From assembly GCA_028697715.1 (NCBI GenBank), contig JAQVDS010000001.1:62001-126000 (forward strand): a stretch of 64,000 nucleotides of DNA. Reading direction: 5' to 3'. Source of the stretch: Acidithiobacillus sp. (GTDB lineage Bacteria; Pseudomonadota; Gammaproteobacteria; Acidithiobacillales; Acidithiobacillaceae). Positions 54,850 to 64,000 of this stretch are shown in pieces (the stretch's first letter is position 1; each line of letters starts with the position of its first letter). The notes under the pieces were generated by a model that worked only from the letters and a program-made list of their open reading frames with translations, searched no databases and was not told the origin of the DNA. The translations under genes and the position numbers were made by a program.

Positions 54850-56588
54850 ACGGCCTGGCGGAATCGTCCCTGCCCAGCTGGCGACCGCGTCTGATCTTCG
54901 CGGTATTGGGCGCTGGATTTTGTGCCATTCTCTATCAGTCCTGGCAGACGCAGGTGGAGCAGAGCGCCTTCCTGCGCGCCCAGGGTCAGCAGCGTTACCA
55001 GCGGCAACTGCCGCTTCCGGCGCCGGCGCGCGGGGAGATCTTCGACCGCTATGGTCAGCCCTTGGCCCTATCGGTGCCCAGCAGTACCCTCTGGGTAGAC
55101 CCCAAGGTTTTTGCGCAACAGCAGGCGCGCTGGCCAGAACTGGCCAGGGTCTTGGGAATGTCGTCAGCAGAGATTGGCAAACGCCTGCAACACAGTGGTA
55201 GTGCCTTTGCCTACCTGCTTCGACAGGTCGACCCGCAACTGGCTGCACGAGCACTGGCCCTGGGCATCCCCGGGCTGCATGAATTGCAGGAGTACCGACG
55301 CTTCTATCCCAGCGGGCAGATCACCGGTCCATTGCTGGGTTTTACCAATATCGAAGGAGTTGGTAGTGAAGGCCTGGAACTGGCCTATGATAACATCCTG
55401 CGCAGTCGAGCCGGCCAGCGCGAAGTTCTGCGCGATAATCATGGGCACCTGCTGTCCAGCGCCCCGGAAAATGTCAGCCACCCAGGCCAGCCCCTGACCC
55501 TGACGATCGATCGCCGCCTGCAGTATGCGGCCTACACGGCTCTGGCGGCTGCCGTGCAGCGTTTCGCCGCGCACACGGGCTCTGCGGTCCTTCTCGACGC
55601 CCACAGTGGTGCCATCCTGGCAATGGTCAACTATCCGGCGAGCAATCCCAACGATCGGGAACACTATGATCCCGCCGGTGCCACGGATCGCGCCATTACC
55701 CACACCTTCGAACCCGGCTCGGTAATGAAGCCCTTTGCCGTGGCAGCGGCCCTGGATAGCGGCAGTATCCAGGCCGGCAGCCGCTTCGATGTCGACACCA
55801 ACTGTTTTCGCGTCGCCAGTTATTGCATTCAGGATGACGCCCGGCATGGCACCCTCGATATCGCGCAGATTCTCAAATATTCCAGCAACATCGGCGCAGC
55901 AAAGATTGCTCTGCGTACCCCTGCGGCAGATCTCTATGGCTTGCTCAGCCGCGCTGGGTTCGGGCGATCCGTGGGCCTGGCCCTGCCCGGCGAGAGTGCC
56001 GGCCGCTTACCCGCCTATCAACAATGGGGGCCAGCGGCGCATGCTGCGATTGCGTACGGCTACGGCATCTCGGTTAATACCCTGCAGCTGGCCGCCGCCT
56101 ATGCGGCGATCGCCAATGGGGGTGTCTATGTCCAACCACACCTACTCAAGGGGCAACAAGGCGAGGAGCGCCGAGTGATGGCGGCCAGTACCGCCGCCGA
56201 GCTGCGCAATTGGCTGGCCGGGGTCGTCGCGTCCGGGGGCACCGGCTTTCTCGCTGCCATCCCCGGCTACACGGTAGCTGGCAAGACCGGCACGGCGGCC
56301 ATGGCCAACGGCAAAGGGGGGTTTCATCGCCATCAGGTGAATACTAGCTTCGTCGGCTTTGCGCCGGCGCAGAATCCGCGTTTTGTGATGGCGGTGACAG
56401 TGCGCGACCCTACCCAAGGCTGGCGCTATGGCGGCGTCGTCGCGGCACCGGTCTTTCGTAGCACCATGAGCGTGGCCTTGCGCAACGCCGGTATTCCGCC
56501 GCAGGCAGGAAGCGCCCAGGCTATCCACCCACGGAGCATTGCCGAACAGCAGCGCTGGGCAGAAGGAGCGGGTGATGTCCAGCACTGA
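54846..56588 (+). CDS. ftsI: Septal peptidoglycan transpeptidase FtsI (PBP3)
   Basis: A 580-residue bitopic class B penicillin-binding protein. I start it at the GTG at 54846, overlapping the ftsL stop by 4 bp (GTGA), so the N-terminal helix LIFAVLGAGFCAILYQ lies near residue 18. The transpeptidase motifs are SVMK (in TFEPGSVMKPFA), SSN (YSSNIGAAK) and KTG (VAGKTGTAAM). The pedestal begins at PAPARGEIFDRYGQPLAL. It makes septal cross-links with FtsW, encoded downstream. Confidence 0.95.
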   Translation: MNGLAESSLPSWRPRLIFAVLGAGFCAILYQSWQTQVEQSAFLRAQGQQRYQRQLPLPAPARGEIFDRYGQPLALSVPSSTLWVDPKVFAQQQARWPELARVLGMSSAEIGKRLQHSGSAFAYLLRQVDPQLAARALALGIPGLHELQEYRRFYPSGQITGPLLGFTNIEGVGSEGLELAYDNILRSRAGQREVLRDNHGHLLSSAPENVSHPGQPLTLTIDRRLQYAAYTALAAAVQRFAAHTGSAVLLDAHSGAILAMVNYPASNPNDREHYDPAGATDRAITHTFEPGSVMKPFAVAAALDSGSIQAGSRFDVDTNCFRVASYCIQDDARHGTLDIAQILKYSSNIGAAKIALRTPAADLYGLLSRAGFGRSVGLALPGESAGRLPAYQQWGPAAHAAIAYGYGISVNTLQLAAAYAAIANGGVYVQPHLLKGQQGEERRVMAASTAAELRNWLAGVVASGGTGFLAAIPGYTVAGKTGTAAMANGKGGFHRHQVNTSFVGFAPAQNPRFVMAVTVRDPTQGWRYGGVVAAPVFRSTMSVALRNAGIPPQAGSAQAIHPRSIAEQQRWAEGAGDVQH

Positions 56589-58017
56589 AACCCTCGACTA
56601 CCTCCTCCCGGAATTGCAGCCAGCACGAGCCATTCCCATTACCGGCATCGACAGTGACAGCCGCCGCTTGCCCGAAGGGGGGCTCTTTGTCGCTCTGGAT
56701 ACGCGCCATGGACCCACGGCGCACTTTCTGCCCGATGCCTGGCAGGCAGGTGCCGCCGCTGCCATCGTCGAGGCCGAACACGAAGGGTTTACCGACACCG
56801 AAGCCGGTCCGCTATGGTCGCGCCCCGATGCCCGCGCGCTCCTGGGGCTGGCCTTGCGGCGCCATTACTGCTGGGACGCGGACGCAACCCCCCGGCTCAT
56901 CGGCGTGACCGGGACCAATGGCAAGAGTAGTGTGACGCGGCTGATCGCCCAACTGGCACCGGCGCCGGCGCAGATCATCGGCACCCTCGGCTATGGGCCG
57001 GTGGATGCGCTGCAGGCACTGCCCAACACTACCCCCGAGGCGGTCGAGTTGTGGCGCCTACTGGTCGCGGCGCGTGCTGCCGGCGCACAGACGGTCAGTA
57101 TGGAGGTTTCCTCCCACGCCCTTGCCCTGGGCCGGGTGGCTGCGGTCCCCTTCCACATTGCTGTCTTCACCAACCTTACCCAGGATCATCTCGACTTTCA
57201 CGGCGACATGGCGAGTTATGGGGCAGCCAAGGCACGGCTCTTTCAGACGCCGGAACTGCAATACGCCGTCCTTAATGCCGATGATCCCTTCACTGCGCAA
57301 CTGCGGCAAAGCATCGCAGCGCAGGTAGAGGTTCTGGACTATGGCTTTGATGCGGCTGCCATCAAAGTGCGCGACTACCATCCGGGTGCCAGTGGCACTC
57401 TGCTGGAGCTGGATACGCCCTGGGGGAGACGTCGCTTGCGCAGTCCTCTGCTCGGGCGCAGCAACACTTACAATCTGCTGGCGGCCCTGGCCTGCGCTGC
57501 GGCTCTCGGCTGGGAGATCGAAGACGAGCAGATTGCCCACCTCAGCCTGCCGGTCGGACGCTACCAGTGCCTGCCGGCTGTACCGGGCAAGGCGCGGGTG
57601 ATGATCGATTACGCCCACACCCCGGATGCCCTGGATGCCGTCCTGCAAGACCTGCGTGCCATTGCCAAGGGGAAGATCACGCTGGTCTTTGGTTGCGGCG
57701 GCGATCGCGATCACGGCAAGCGTCCGCAGATGGGCGCCATTGCCGCGCGTCTGGCGGATCGGGTGATCGTCACCGACGACAACCCGCGCATGGAAGACCC
57801 GGAACAGATCACCAACGAGATTCTGACCGGAATTCCGAGCGGTCGGGCGACCGTAGAACATAATCGGGCACGCGCCATCCAGCTGGCCATCGCCGATGCC
57901 CAGTCTGGCGACTGGGTACTGATCGCTGGCAAGGGTCACGAGAGCTATCAGGATCGCGGCGGTCAGAAACAGCCCTTCGCTGACGCGCAGCACGCAGAGG
58001 AGGCGTTACGTCAATGA
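56575..58017 (+). CDS. murE: UDP-MurNAc-L-Ala-D-Glu:meso-DAP ligase MurE
   Basis: A 480-residue Mur ligase. The ATP loop is GVTGTNGKSSVTRLIA, followed by MEVSSHALALGRV. The substrate motif DNPR (TDDNPRMEDPEQI) marks specificity for meso-diaminopimelate over lysine. GKGHESYQDRGG lies at the C-terminus. Its ATG overlaps ftsI by 14 bp and its stop overlaps murF by 4 bp. Confidence 0.96.
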   Translation: MSSTETLDYLLPELQPARAIPITGIDSDSRRLPEGGLFVALDTRHGPTAHFLPDAWQAGAAAAIVEAEHEGFTDTEAGPLWSRPDARALLGLALRRHYCWDADATPRLIGVTGTNGKSSVTRLIAQLAPAPAQIIGTLGYGPVDALQALPNTTPEAVELWRLLVAARAAGAQTVSMEVSSHALALGRVAAVPFHIAVFTNLTQDHLDFHGDMASYGAAKARLFQTPELQYAVLNADDPFTAQLRQSIAAQVEVLDYGFDAAAIKVRDYHPGASGTLLELDTPWGRRRLRSPLLGRSNTYNLLAALACAAALGWEIEDEQIAHLSLPVGRYQCLPAVPGKARVMIDYAHTPDALDAVLQDLRAIAKGKITLVFGCGGDRDHGKRPQMGAIAARLADRVIVTDDNPRMEDPEQITNEILTGIPSGRATVEHNRARAIQLAIADAQSGDWVLIAGKGHESYQDRGGQKQPFADAQHAEEALRQ

Positions 58018-59363
58018 TCGAGCTGAGTCTCCGGGAAGTCGCCAAGATCTGTCATGGGAAAACCCTCCCTGGCAGCCCGGCAGAACTGCGGATTCGCGGA
58101 CTCAGTAGCGATAGCCGCAGCGCGCAACCCGACACGCTCTTCGTTGCCCTCTCTGGGCCACATTTCGATGCCCATGACTTTGTTGCCCAGGCACGCAGCA
58201 ACGGCGCCGCGGCCGTGCTCGTCAGCCGGGCGATGGCGGAGCCCGGAGTCTTGGTCACCGATACCCTGCAGGCGCTGCAAGACCTCGCTGCCGCCTGGCG
58301 CCAGCGTTGTCCCGCCAAGGTCATTGGCGTTACCGGTTCCTGCGGCAAGACCACGGTCAAGGAGATTCTCGCGGCAATCCTGCAGGAAACCGGTCCCGGT
58401 ATCGCCACCCAGGGCAACCTCAACAACCATATCGGCGTTCCCCTGACCCTGGCGCGCCTCAGCCAGACGGACCGCTATGCGGTGGTCGAAATGGGGATGA
58501 ACCATGCCGGAGAGATTCGGATGCTGAGCCGTCTGGCCACACCGGATCTCGTCATCATCAACAACGCGGGGACGGCGCATCTCGAAAACCTGGGGACGGT
58601 AGAGGCCATCGCCGCGGCCAAGGGGGAAATCCTCGATGGCTTGGGCACCCACGGCATCGCCGTGCTCAATGGGGATGATCGCTTTTGTGAGGAATGGGCG
58701 GCGCAGGCGCCTGGAGAGGTCTGGCGTTTCAGTCTGGAAGACCGGCCTGCACGCGTTCGCGGCGCCTGGCAGGCGAGTGCGACGGGCGGGGAGATGCAGG
58801 TGCGGGCTCCGCAGGGAACCTTTGATCTGCAGATTCCCCTGCCCGGCCGGCACAACGGCGCCAATGTCCTGGCGGCGGTTACTGCTGCCCTGGCCCTCGA
58901 CACCCCGATCGCTGCCATTGTGCGTAGCGTCGCCCAGCTGCGCGGCGTCTCCGGACGCCTGCAGTGGGTCGCGGGGCGGCAGGGCAGCCGTCTCCTGGAC
59001 GACAGCTACAACGCCAACCCGGCGAGTCTGGAGGCAGCGATGCAGGTCCTGGCGCAGCAACCAGGTCGGCGTTTTCTGGTTTTAGGGGATATGGGCGAAC
59101 TAGGCCCGGAGGCGCGCAGTTACCACGCCCAGGCGGGGAAACGCCTGCGCGAACTGGGCATCGACGGGCTCTTCGCCACGGGCCCCCTGAGCGCGGCAGC
59201 GGTGGAGGCCTTCGGCAGCGGCGCCAGCCACTTCGCCGGGATCGACGCCCTCGTTACCGCCCTGCAGCCAGTGCTGGCGGGCGATGTCACGGTGCTGGTG
59301 AAGGGTTCTCGTGCCGCCCATATGGAAGGGGTGATTACTGCCCTGCGGCAGGAGGCTGGCTGA
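58014..59363 (+). CDS. murF: UDP-MurNAc-tripeptide:D-Ala-D-Ala ligase MurF
   Basis: A 449-residue Mur ligase that adds D-Ala-D-Ala to complete the pentapeptide. [20 protein letters not shown] is the N-domain, [19 protein letters not shown] the ATP loop, [12 protein letters not shown] and [17 protein letters not shown] the catalytic region. It is followed by mraY after a single base, the only junction without overlap in this cluster. Confidence 0.96.
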   Translation: MIELSLREVAKICHGKTLPGSPAELRIRGLSSDSRSAQPDTLFVALSGPHFDAHDFVAQARSNGAAAVLVSRAMAEPGVLVTDTLQALQDLAAAWRQRCPAKVIGVTGSCGKTTVKEILAAILQETGPGIATQGNLNNHIGVPLTLARLSQTDRYAVVEMGMNHAGEIRMLSRLATPDLVIINNAGTAHLENLGTVEAIAAAKGEILDGLGTHGIAVLNGDDRFCEEWAAQAPGEVWRFSLEDRPARVRGAWQASATGGEMQVRAPQGTFDLQIPLPGRHNGANVLAAVTAALALDTPIAAIVRSVAQLRGVSGRLQWVAGRQGSRLLDDSYNANPASLEAAMQVLAQQPGRRFLVLGDMGELGPEARSYHAQAGKRLRELGIDGLFATGPLSAAAVEAFGSGASHFAGIDALVTALQPVLAGDVTVLVKGSRAAHMEGVITALRQEAG

Positions 59364-59364
59364 A

Positions 59365-60447
59365 ATGCTCTATTATCTTCTGCTCCAGCTCCAGAGCCTC
59401 TACCATGGCTTTCATGTCTTCTCTTACCTGACCCTGCGCGGGGTCTTGAGTATCCTCACCGCCCTGGTCCTGTCCCTGGGTCTTGGGCCCATCGTCATTT
59501 CCCGTCTGCGCCAGTACAAGATTGGACAGATGGTGCGCAGCGACGGGCCGGAGACCCATCTCAGCAAACAAGGCACCCCGACCATGGGTGGGGCGCTGAT
59601 TCTGCTGGTCGTTCTGTTGACCACCCTGCTCTGGTCCGACCTCGGCAACCCCATGGTCTGGATTGCCATGCTGACGACCCTCGCCTTTGGCGCCGTGGGA
59701 TTCATCGATGACTGGCGCAAGTTGCGCCGCAAAAACAGTAAGGGCCTCTCGGCGCGCGGCAAATATGGCCTGCAGTCGCTTTTTGCCATCGCGGCTGCCA
59801 CGGCCCTGTATTTCTGGGGCCAGGGGAGTCTACCCCACAGCCTGATCGTGCCTTTCGTCCCGCACGTACTGATTCCACTGGGCATCGGCTTCATCGTCTT
59901 CAGCTATTTCGTCATTGTCGGTACCTCCAATGCCGTCAACCTTACGGATGGTCTCGACGGACTCGCCATTGTCCCCACGGTGATGGTGGCTGGGGCTCTG
60001 GGCATCTTCAGTTATGTGGCAGGCAATGCGGTATTCGCCAACTATCTCGAGGTTCCCTTCGTCCCTGGTGCCGGCCAGTTGATCATCTTCTGCGGCGCGC
60101 TGGTGGGAGCAGGACTGGGCTTTCTCTGGTTCAATACCTATCCTGCCGAGGTCTTCATGGGCGATACCGGCGCCCTGGCCCTGGGAGCCGCCTTGGCCAT
60201 CGTTGCCATCGTCGCCCGGCAGGAGTTGGTGCTGGTGATCATGGGTGGAGTCTTCGTGGTCGAGACGCTCTCGGTAATGATCCAAGTCGCGTCTTTCCGC
60301 CTGACCGGCAAGCGCGTATTCCGCATGGCGCCACTCCATCATCACTACGAAAAGAAAGGCTGGCCGGAACCACGCGTTGCAGTCCGCTTTTGGATCATTA
60401 CCGTGATCCTGGTCTTGATTGGCCTGTCGAGTCTGAAAATCCGATGA
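59365..60447 (+). CDS. mraY: Phospho-MurNAc-pentapeptide transferase MraY
   Basis: A 360-residue polytopic enzyme with ten predicted helices that forms lipid [38 protein letters not shown] with the DD metal site, [36 protein letters not shown] and [24 protein letters not shown] are the conserved cytoplasmic loops. Length equals that of E. coli MraY. It overlaps murD by 4 bp. Confidence 0.97.
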   Translation: MLYYLLLQLQSLYHGFHVFSYLTLRGVLSILTALVLSLGLGPIVISRLRQYKIGQMVRSDGPETHLSKQGTPTMGGALILLVVLLTTLLWSDLGNPMVWIAMLTTLAFGAVGFIDDWRKLRRKNSKGLSARGKYGLQSLFAIAAATALYFWGQGSLPHSLIVPFVPHVLIPLGIGFIVFSYFVIVGTSNAVNLTDGLDGLAIVPTVMVAGALGIFSYVAGNAVFANYLEVPFVPGAGQLIIFCGALVGAGLGFLWFNTYPAEVFMGDTGALALGAALAIVAIVARQELVLVIMGGVFVVETLSVMIQVASFRLTGKRVFRMAPLHHHYEKKGWPEPRVAVRFWIITVILVLIGLSSLKIR

Positions 60448-61802
60448 AGAAGACCGACTGGCGAGCACGCAAGGTGGCGATAGCAGGGGCGGGCAAGACT
60501 GGGGAATCCCTGCTCCGTTTTGCCCTGGCGCGGGGGGCTCAGTGCTCCTTGTGGGATACCCGCGCAACATTGGACGCGCAAGGCTGGCGGGAACGGTATC
60601 CGGGAGTCCATATCCATTTTGGTGACTGGCCAGAGGATGCCTTTTTGCCGTACGAGCGGGTGCTTTGCAGTCCGGGATTATCGCCCCTTACCCCAGCCCT
60701 GGCGGCAGCGCGGCGAGCGGAGATCCCGCTCTGGGGCGATATCGAGCTTTTCGCGCAAGAGGTGCAGACGCCGGTCATCGCCATCACCGGCAGCAACGGC
60801 AAAAGCACCGTCACCACCCTGATCGGAGAGATGGCGCGAGCCGCGGGACTGCAGGTGGCGGTGGGGGGAAACCTCGGCACCCCGGCACTGGAATTGCTGC
60901 CGCAGGAAGGGGCGGCGGAGCCGGAACTCTACGTCCTCGAACTGTCCAGCTTCCAGCTGGAATACTGTGAGAGCTTGCGTCCCCGTGCCGCGACCATCCT
61001 CAACATCAGCGCGGATCATCTGGACTGGCATGGTGATTTTGCCAGCTATGTCGCCGCCAAGTGGCGTATCGCTCGGTGCATGAGCGCTGGCGACACTCTG
61101 GTGCTACCTAGCCAGGATGCGGAGTTGCAAACGCTTCCTAGCAACCTTTCTGCACAACTCTCATTACGCCGTTTTGGGCTCGGTGCCGCAGGGGAGATTG
61201 TCGACGGGCAGATCGTCATCGACGGCAAGGCACTCCTTCCCATTAGTGAACTCCGTATTCCCGGACGCCATAATCAGGAGAACGCCCTGGCAGCAGCATT
61301 GTTGGCACGCGCGGCAGGGATTCCGCAGGCGGCCATCCGGCAGACCCTACAGAATTTCACTGGTCTACCGCATCGCCTGCAGTGGGTGGCGACGGTAGAT
61401 GATGTCGAATATTTCGATGATTCGAAAGGCACCAATCTCGGCGCCAGCCTGCGCGCCATCGAGGCCCTTTCCGGCCCCTTGGTCCTGATCCTCGGCGGCG
61501 ACGCCAAGGGTGCTGATCTCCAACCTCTTGCGGCAGCCTGTGTCGGACAGCGTGGCGCTGTGCTTCTGGGTAATTCAGAAGAGGAACTGGCAAGAATCCT
61601 GGCTGGCAAGCTACCCATCCGTCGTACCGGACAAAGCGGCATGTTGGAATGCGTGCGTCAGGCCGCCGCCCTCGCCCGACCTGGCGATCAGGTACTGCTC
61701 TCGCCGGCCTGCGCCAGTCTCGACATGTTCCAGAACTATCATGACCGCGGACAGCAGTTTACCGCTGCCGTCCATGCCCTGGCAGGAGCTTCCCATGCGT
61801 AA
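60444..61802 (+). CDS. murD: UDP-MurNAc-L-Ala:D-Glu ligase MurD
   Basis: A 452-residue Mur ligase that adds D-glutamate. The N-terminal Rossmann-like domain reads [18 protein letters not shown]; the ATP loop is [32 protein letters not shown] and [18 protein letters not shown] follow; the C-domain has [16 protein letters not shown] and [18 protein letters not shown]. The ATG at 60444 overlaps the mraY stop. It overlaps ftsW by 8 bp. Confidence 0.96.
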   Translation: MKKTDWRARKVAIAGAGKTGESLLRFALARGAQCSLWDTRATLDAQGWRERYPGVHIHFGDWPEDAFLPYERVLCSPGLSPLTPALAAARRAEIPLWGDIELFAQEVQTPVIAITGSNGKSTVTTLIGEMARAAGLQVAVGGNLGTPALELLPQEGAAEPELYVLELSSFQLEYCESLRPRAATILNISADHLDWHGDFASYVAAKWRIARCMSAGDTLVLPSQDAELQTLPSNLSAQLSLRRFGLGAAGEIVDGQIVIDGKALLPISELRIPGRHNQENALAAALLARAAGIPQAAIRQTLQNFTGLPHRLQWVATVDDVEYFDDSKGTNLGASLRAIEALSGPLVLILGGDAKGADLQPLAAACVGQRGAVLLGNSEEELARILAGKLPIRRTGQSGMLECVRQAAALARPGDQVLLSPACASLDMFQNYHDRGQQFTAAVHALAGASHA

Positions 61803-62976
61803 GCCGAGTTGGTGGTTGGCGGAAAACGGCAAGGCCGACACCGTATTGTGGTGGATCCTGATCATCCTGCTCTGTTTTGGCTTGGTGATGGTCTACTCGG
61901 CCAGCGCTCCGGTGGCCCAACAGGAAACCGGCAATCCACTGTTTTTTGCCGAACGGCAGGTGCTCTATGCCATCCTCGGACTCACTGGGATGTACTACAT
62001 CAGCCGCATCGACCTGGAATTCTGGGAACGCATGACCTTCCCACTCATGGGCATCTCCCTCATTGCCCTGCTGGTGGTCTTTGTGCCGGTCATCGGCGTG
62101 GGGGTGAATGGCTCGCACCGCTGGATCAATTTTCTGATCGTCCGCCTGCAACCCTCAGAGCTGCTGAAGTTTGCCCTGCTCCTGTTCATGTCCCGCTATG
62201 TGGTGCGCAAGGGAGAGCTGCTCGGCGATTTCAAGGAGGGGCTCTGGCCGATCTTCATCCTGCTCTTCGTCCTCGGTGTGCTACTGCTCTTGCAGCCGGA
62301 TTTTGGCTCCTTCTTCATGGTCGTGGCAATCACCGGCACCCTGCTCTTCCTGGGCGGATTACCGATGCGCTATGTGCTCTTTGCCGGTATCGTCGCCGGC
62401 GCGGCCCTGGGGGTACTTGCCGTATCTGCGCCTTATCGCCTTGCCCGCATTACCTCCTTTTCCAACCCCTGGGCCGATCCTTATGGCAGCGGCTTCCAGT
62501 TGGTGCAATCTCTGATTGCTTTTGGTCGCGGTGGTGTGTTTGGAGTAGGACTGGGCAACGGTATCATGAAGTATTTTTACCTGCCAGAGTCCTACACCGA
62601 CTTCATCCCGGCGGTAATCGGCGAAGAACTCGGGATGATCGGTATCTGGGCCCTGATTTTCCTCTATGCGGTGGCCTGCTGGCGCATCTATCGCGTTGGT
62701 CGTCGCGCCGCCGCCGCCGGTGATGCCTTTTATGCCCTCTTCTGTTACGGCACCCTGATCTGGTTTGGTGGCGAGGCGGTGATGTCCCTGGGCGTAAACC
62801 TTGGGGCCTTGCCGACCAAGGGCTTTGCCCTGCCCTTGATCAGTTATGGCGGCAGCGCCCTGGTTTTCCTCTGCGCTACCTTGGGAGTAGTGCTCGCGGT
62901 GAGCCGCCGCTATCCGCCGCTTGCCAAACGGGCGAAGGTGCAGCAAGTAAAGGCTGAGGAGGTGGCGCATGGCTAG
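61795..62976 (+). CDS. ftsW: Septal peptidoglycan polymerase FtsW
   Basis: A 393-residue SEDS protein with ten predicted helices. It polymerises lipid II at the septum with FtsI. NGSHRWINFLIVRLQPSELLKFAL, LLLQPDFGSFFMVVAI, the loop LIAFGRGGVFGVGLGNGIMK, DFIPAVIGEELGMIGI and the C-terminal LPTKGFALPLISYGGSALV are SEDS signatures. I chose the ATG at 61795; the longer frame to 61510 reads inside murD. Confidence 0.96.
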   Translation: MRKPSWWLAENGKADTVLWWILIILLCFGLVMVYSASAPVAQQETGNPLFFAERQVLYAILGLTGMYYISRIDLEFWERMTFPLMGISLIALLVVFVPVIGVGVNGSHRWINFLIVRLQPSELLKFALLLFMSRYVVRKGELLGDFKEGLWPIFILLFVLGVLLLLQPDFGSFFMVVAITGTLLFLGGLPMRYVLFAGIVAGAALGVLAVSAPYRLARITSFSNPWADPYGSGFQLVQSLIAFGRGGVFGVGLGNGIMKYFYLPESYTDFIPAVIGEELGMIGIWALIFLYAVACWRIYRVGRRAAAAGDAFYALFCYGTLIWFGGEAVMSLGVNLGALPTKGFALPLISYGGSALVFLCATLGVVLAVSRRYPPLAKRAKVQQVKAEEVAHG

Positions 62977-64000
62977 GGGCGTCGTCATCGCTGCCGGCGG
63001 TACCGGCGGGCACATTTTCCCCGCCCTTTCCGTGGCGCAGGAGTTGCGTGCGCGAGGCGTCGCCGTCGACTGGATCGGCACGGCGCAAGGCATGGAACAG
63101 CATCTGGTACCTGCCGCAGGCTATTCTCTACACCAACTGGACATGCAGGGCCTGCGCGGAAAGGGATGGCAGCGTTGGCTGAGCGCGCCCTGGCGCTTGG
63201 GGCGAGCGGTACTGCAGGCGCGCCGGATCCTCCGCCAGTGCGGCGCCGAAGCGGTATTGGGCATGGGAGGCTACGTCTCGGCCCCTGCCGGGATTGCTGC
63301 CTGGAGTCTGGGCCAGCGCCTTTGCCTGCATGAGCAAAATGCCATTCCCGGACTCGCCAATCGATTGCTCGCTCCCCTGGCTGCCCAAGTTTTTGCCGGC
63401 TTTCCCAATACCGGGCTCAAGAAGGCCCGCTGGGTGGGTAACCCAGTACGCGCGGAAATTGCCGCTTTACCAGCGCCAGCGCTACGCTTTGCGCAACACC
63501 AGGGTAAAGCGCGGATTCTGATCATGGGGGGCAGTCAGGGCGCCCAGGTGCTGAATGAGATCTGCTCTGCCACCCTGATCAAACTGCCGCCGGAGCAGCG
63601 GCCGGAAATCTGGCACCAATGCGGCAAGACGCATCTGGAAAAGACCCAGGCGGCCTACGCTGCCGCAAACGTCCCGGCGCGGGTCGATGCGTTCATCGAC
63701 GATATGGCCGCGGCCCTCGCCTGGGCCGATCTGGCGATTTGCCGGGCCGGCGCGGCAACGGTGGCGGAGTTATGCGCTGCCGGCCTCGGCAGTCTGCTGA
63801 TTCCATTCCCCTTTGCCGTAGATGATCACCAGGCGGCCAATGCCCGTTTTCTGGAAGACGCCGGAGCCGGTCGCATGCTGCGTCAGGAGGGGCTCGACGC
63901 GGCGCAACTGCACAGCGTTCTGTTGCCACTGCTCGAGGATCCGTCACTGCGACTGCGCTGGGCCGAGGCGGCCCGCCGTCAGGCGCGGGTAAACGCCGCG
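62969..64000 (+). CDS. murG: UDP-GlcNAc:lipid I transferase MurG (3' end outside window)
   Basis: A GT28 enzyme that makes lipid II; 344 codons are visible and the frame is open at base 64000. VVIAAGGTGGHIFPALSVA is the N-terminal glycine loop, VLGMGGYVSAPAGIAAW and LHEQNAIPGLANRLL follow, then ILIMGGSQGAQVLNEI and the donor-site ICRAGAATVAELCAAGLGSLL with PFAVDDHQAANARFL. The ATG lies 8 bp inside ftsW. Only a short C-terminal part is missing. Confidence 0.95.
   Translation, partial: MARGVVIAAGGTGGHIFPALSVAQELRARGVAVDWIGTAQGMEQHLVPAAGYSLHQLDMQGLRGKGWQRWLSAPWRLGRAVLQARRILRQCGAEAVLGMGGYVSAPAGIAAWSLGQRLCLHEQNAIPGLANRLLAPLAAQVFAGFPNTGLKKARWVGNPVRAEIAALPAPALRFAQHQGKARILIMGGSQGAQVLNEICSATLIKLPPEQRPEIWHQCGKTHLEKTQAAYAAANVPARVDAFIDDMAAALAWADLAICRAGAATVAELCAAGLGSLLIPFPFAVDDHQAANARFLEDAGAGRMLRQEGLDAAQLHSVLLPLLEDPSLRLRWAEAARRQARVNAA

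Overview
The window is a GC-rich proteobacterial chromosome segment with densely packed, mostly overlapping genes. It carries a complete LPS and peptidoglycan inventory, meso-DAP-type MurE, twitching-motility ATPases, hopanoid glycosyltransferase HpnB, an SQR-like flavoprotein and ovothiol synthase OvoA. This gene mix fits an acidophilic sulfur oxidiser of the Acidithiobacillus type. That assignment is inference from gene content; there is no rRNA or tRNA gene to anchor it. I see no CRISPR array, intact insertion sequence or prophage.

Layout. 1-2.3 kb: end of a GT39 glycosyltransferase, then a DsbG-like protein and DsbB. 2.3-4.8 kb (minus): purE-purK-fructosamine kinase. 4.8-8.0 kb (plus): trmB, an FNR-like regulator, a perfect FNR box, an internally duplicated His-rich protein and an SQR-like flavoprotein. 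8-11.4 kb (minus): pilT-pilU-hpnB. 11.4-14.2 kb (plus): yggS-proC-yggT-bioB. 14.2-18.2 kb: PagL-like lipid A deacylase, orphan EmrA-type adaptor, argB-HAD phosphatase and a TetR regulator whose promoter shares an operator-like sequence with the adaptor promoter. 18.3-22.5 kb: membrane and zinc-ribbon proteins, coiled-coil protein, and fetB-rnt-ferredoxin reductase. 22.5-23.4 kb: vapBC and the remains of a second toxin-antitoxin pair. 23.5-27.8 kb (minus): htpX and bioF-H-C-D. 27.9-32.8 kb (plus): comF-trmL, a phosphate transporter behind four Pho-box repeats, and ovoA behind a perfect 16-bp palindrome.

32.8-45.5 kb (minus) is a long LPS/surface-polysaccharide block: argJ, Nudix-ThiE fusion, GT2, polysaccharide deacetylase, GT4, Uma2 nuclease, GT9, O-antigen ligase, two GT2s, waaC, a tyrosine-phosphatase-like protein and waaA. 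The O-antigen ligase and part of the adjacent GT2 are visibly AT-rich. 45.5-52.5 kb: secA (minus), dciA (plus), lpxC (minus), sspA and an acyl-CoA synthetase. 52.6-53.0 kb: RNase P RNA. 53.1-64 kb: the dcw division and cell-wall cluster mraZ-rsmH-ftsL-ftsI-murE-murF-mraY-murD-ftsW-murG (murG cut by the window end), preceded by three MraZ-box repeats.

The least ordinary part is the 5.5-8.0 kb module. It combines an FNR-type regulator with unusual cysteine spacing, a canonical FNR site, an uncharacterised duplicated protein with four symmetric histidines, and an SQR homologue that lacks one of the redox cysteines. Other points worth attention are the shared TetR-type operator, the toxin-antitoxin relics and the phosphatase inside the LPS core operon.
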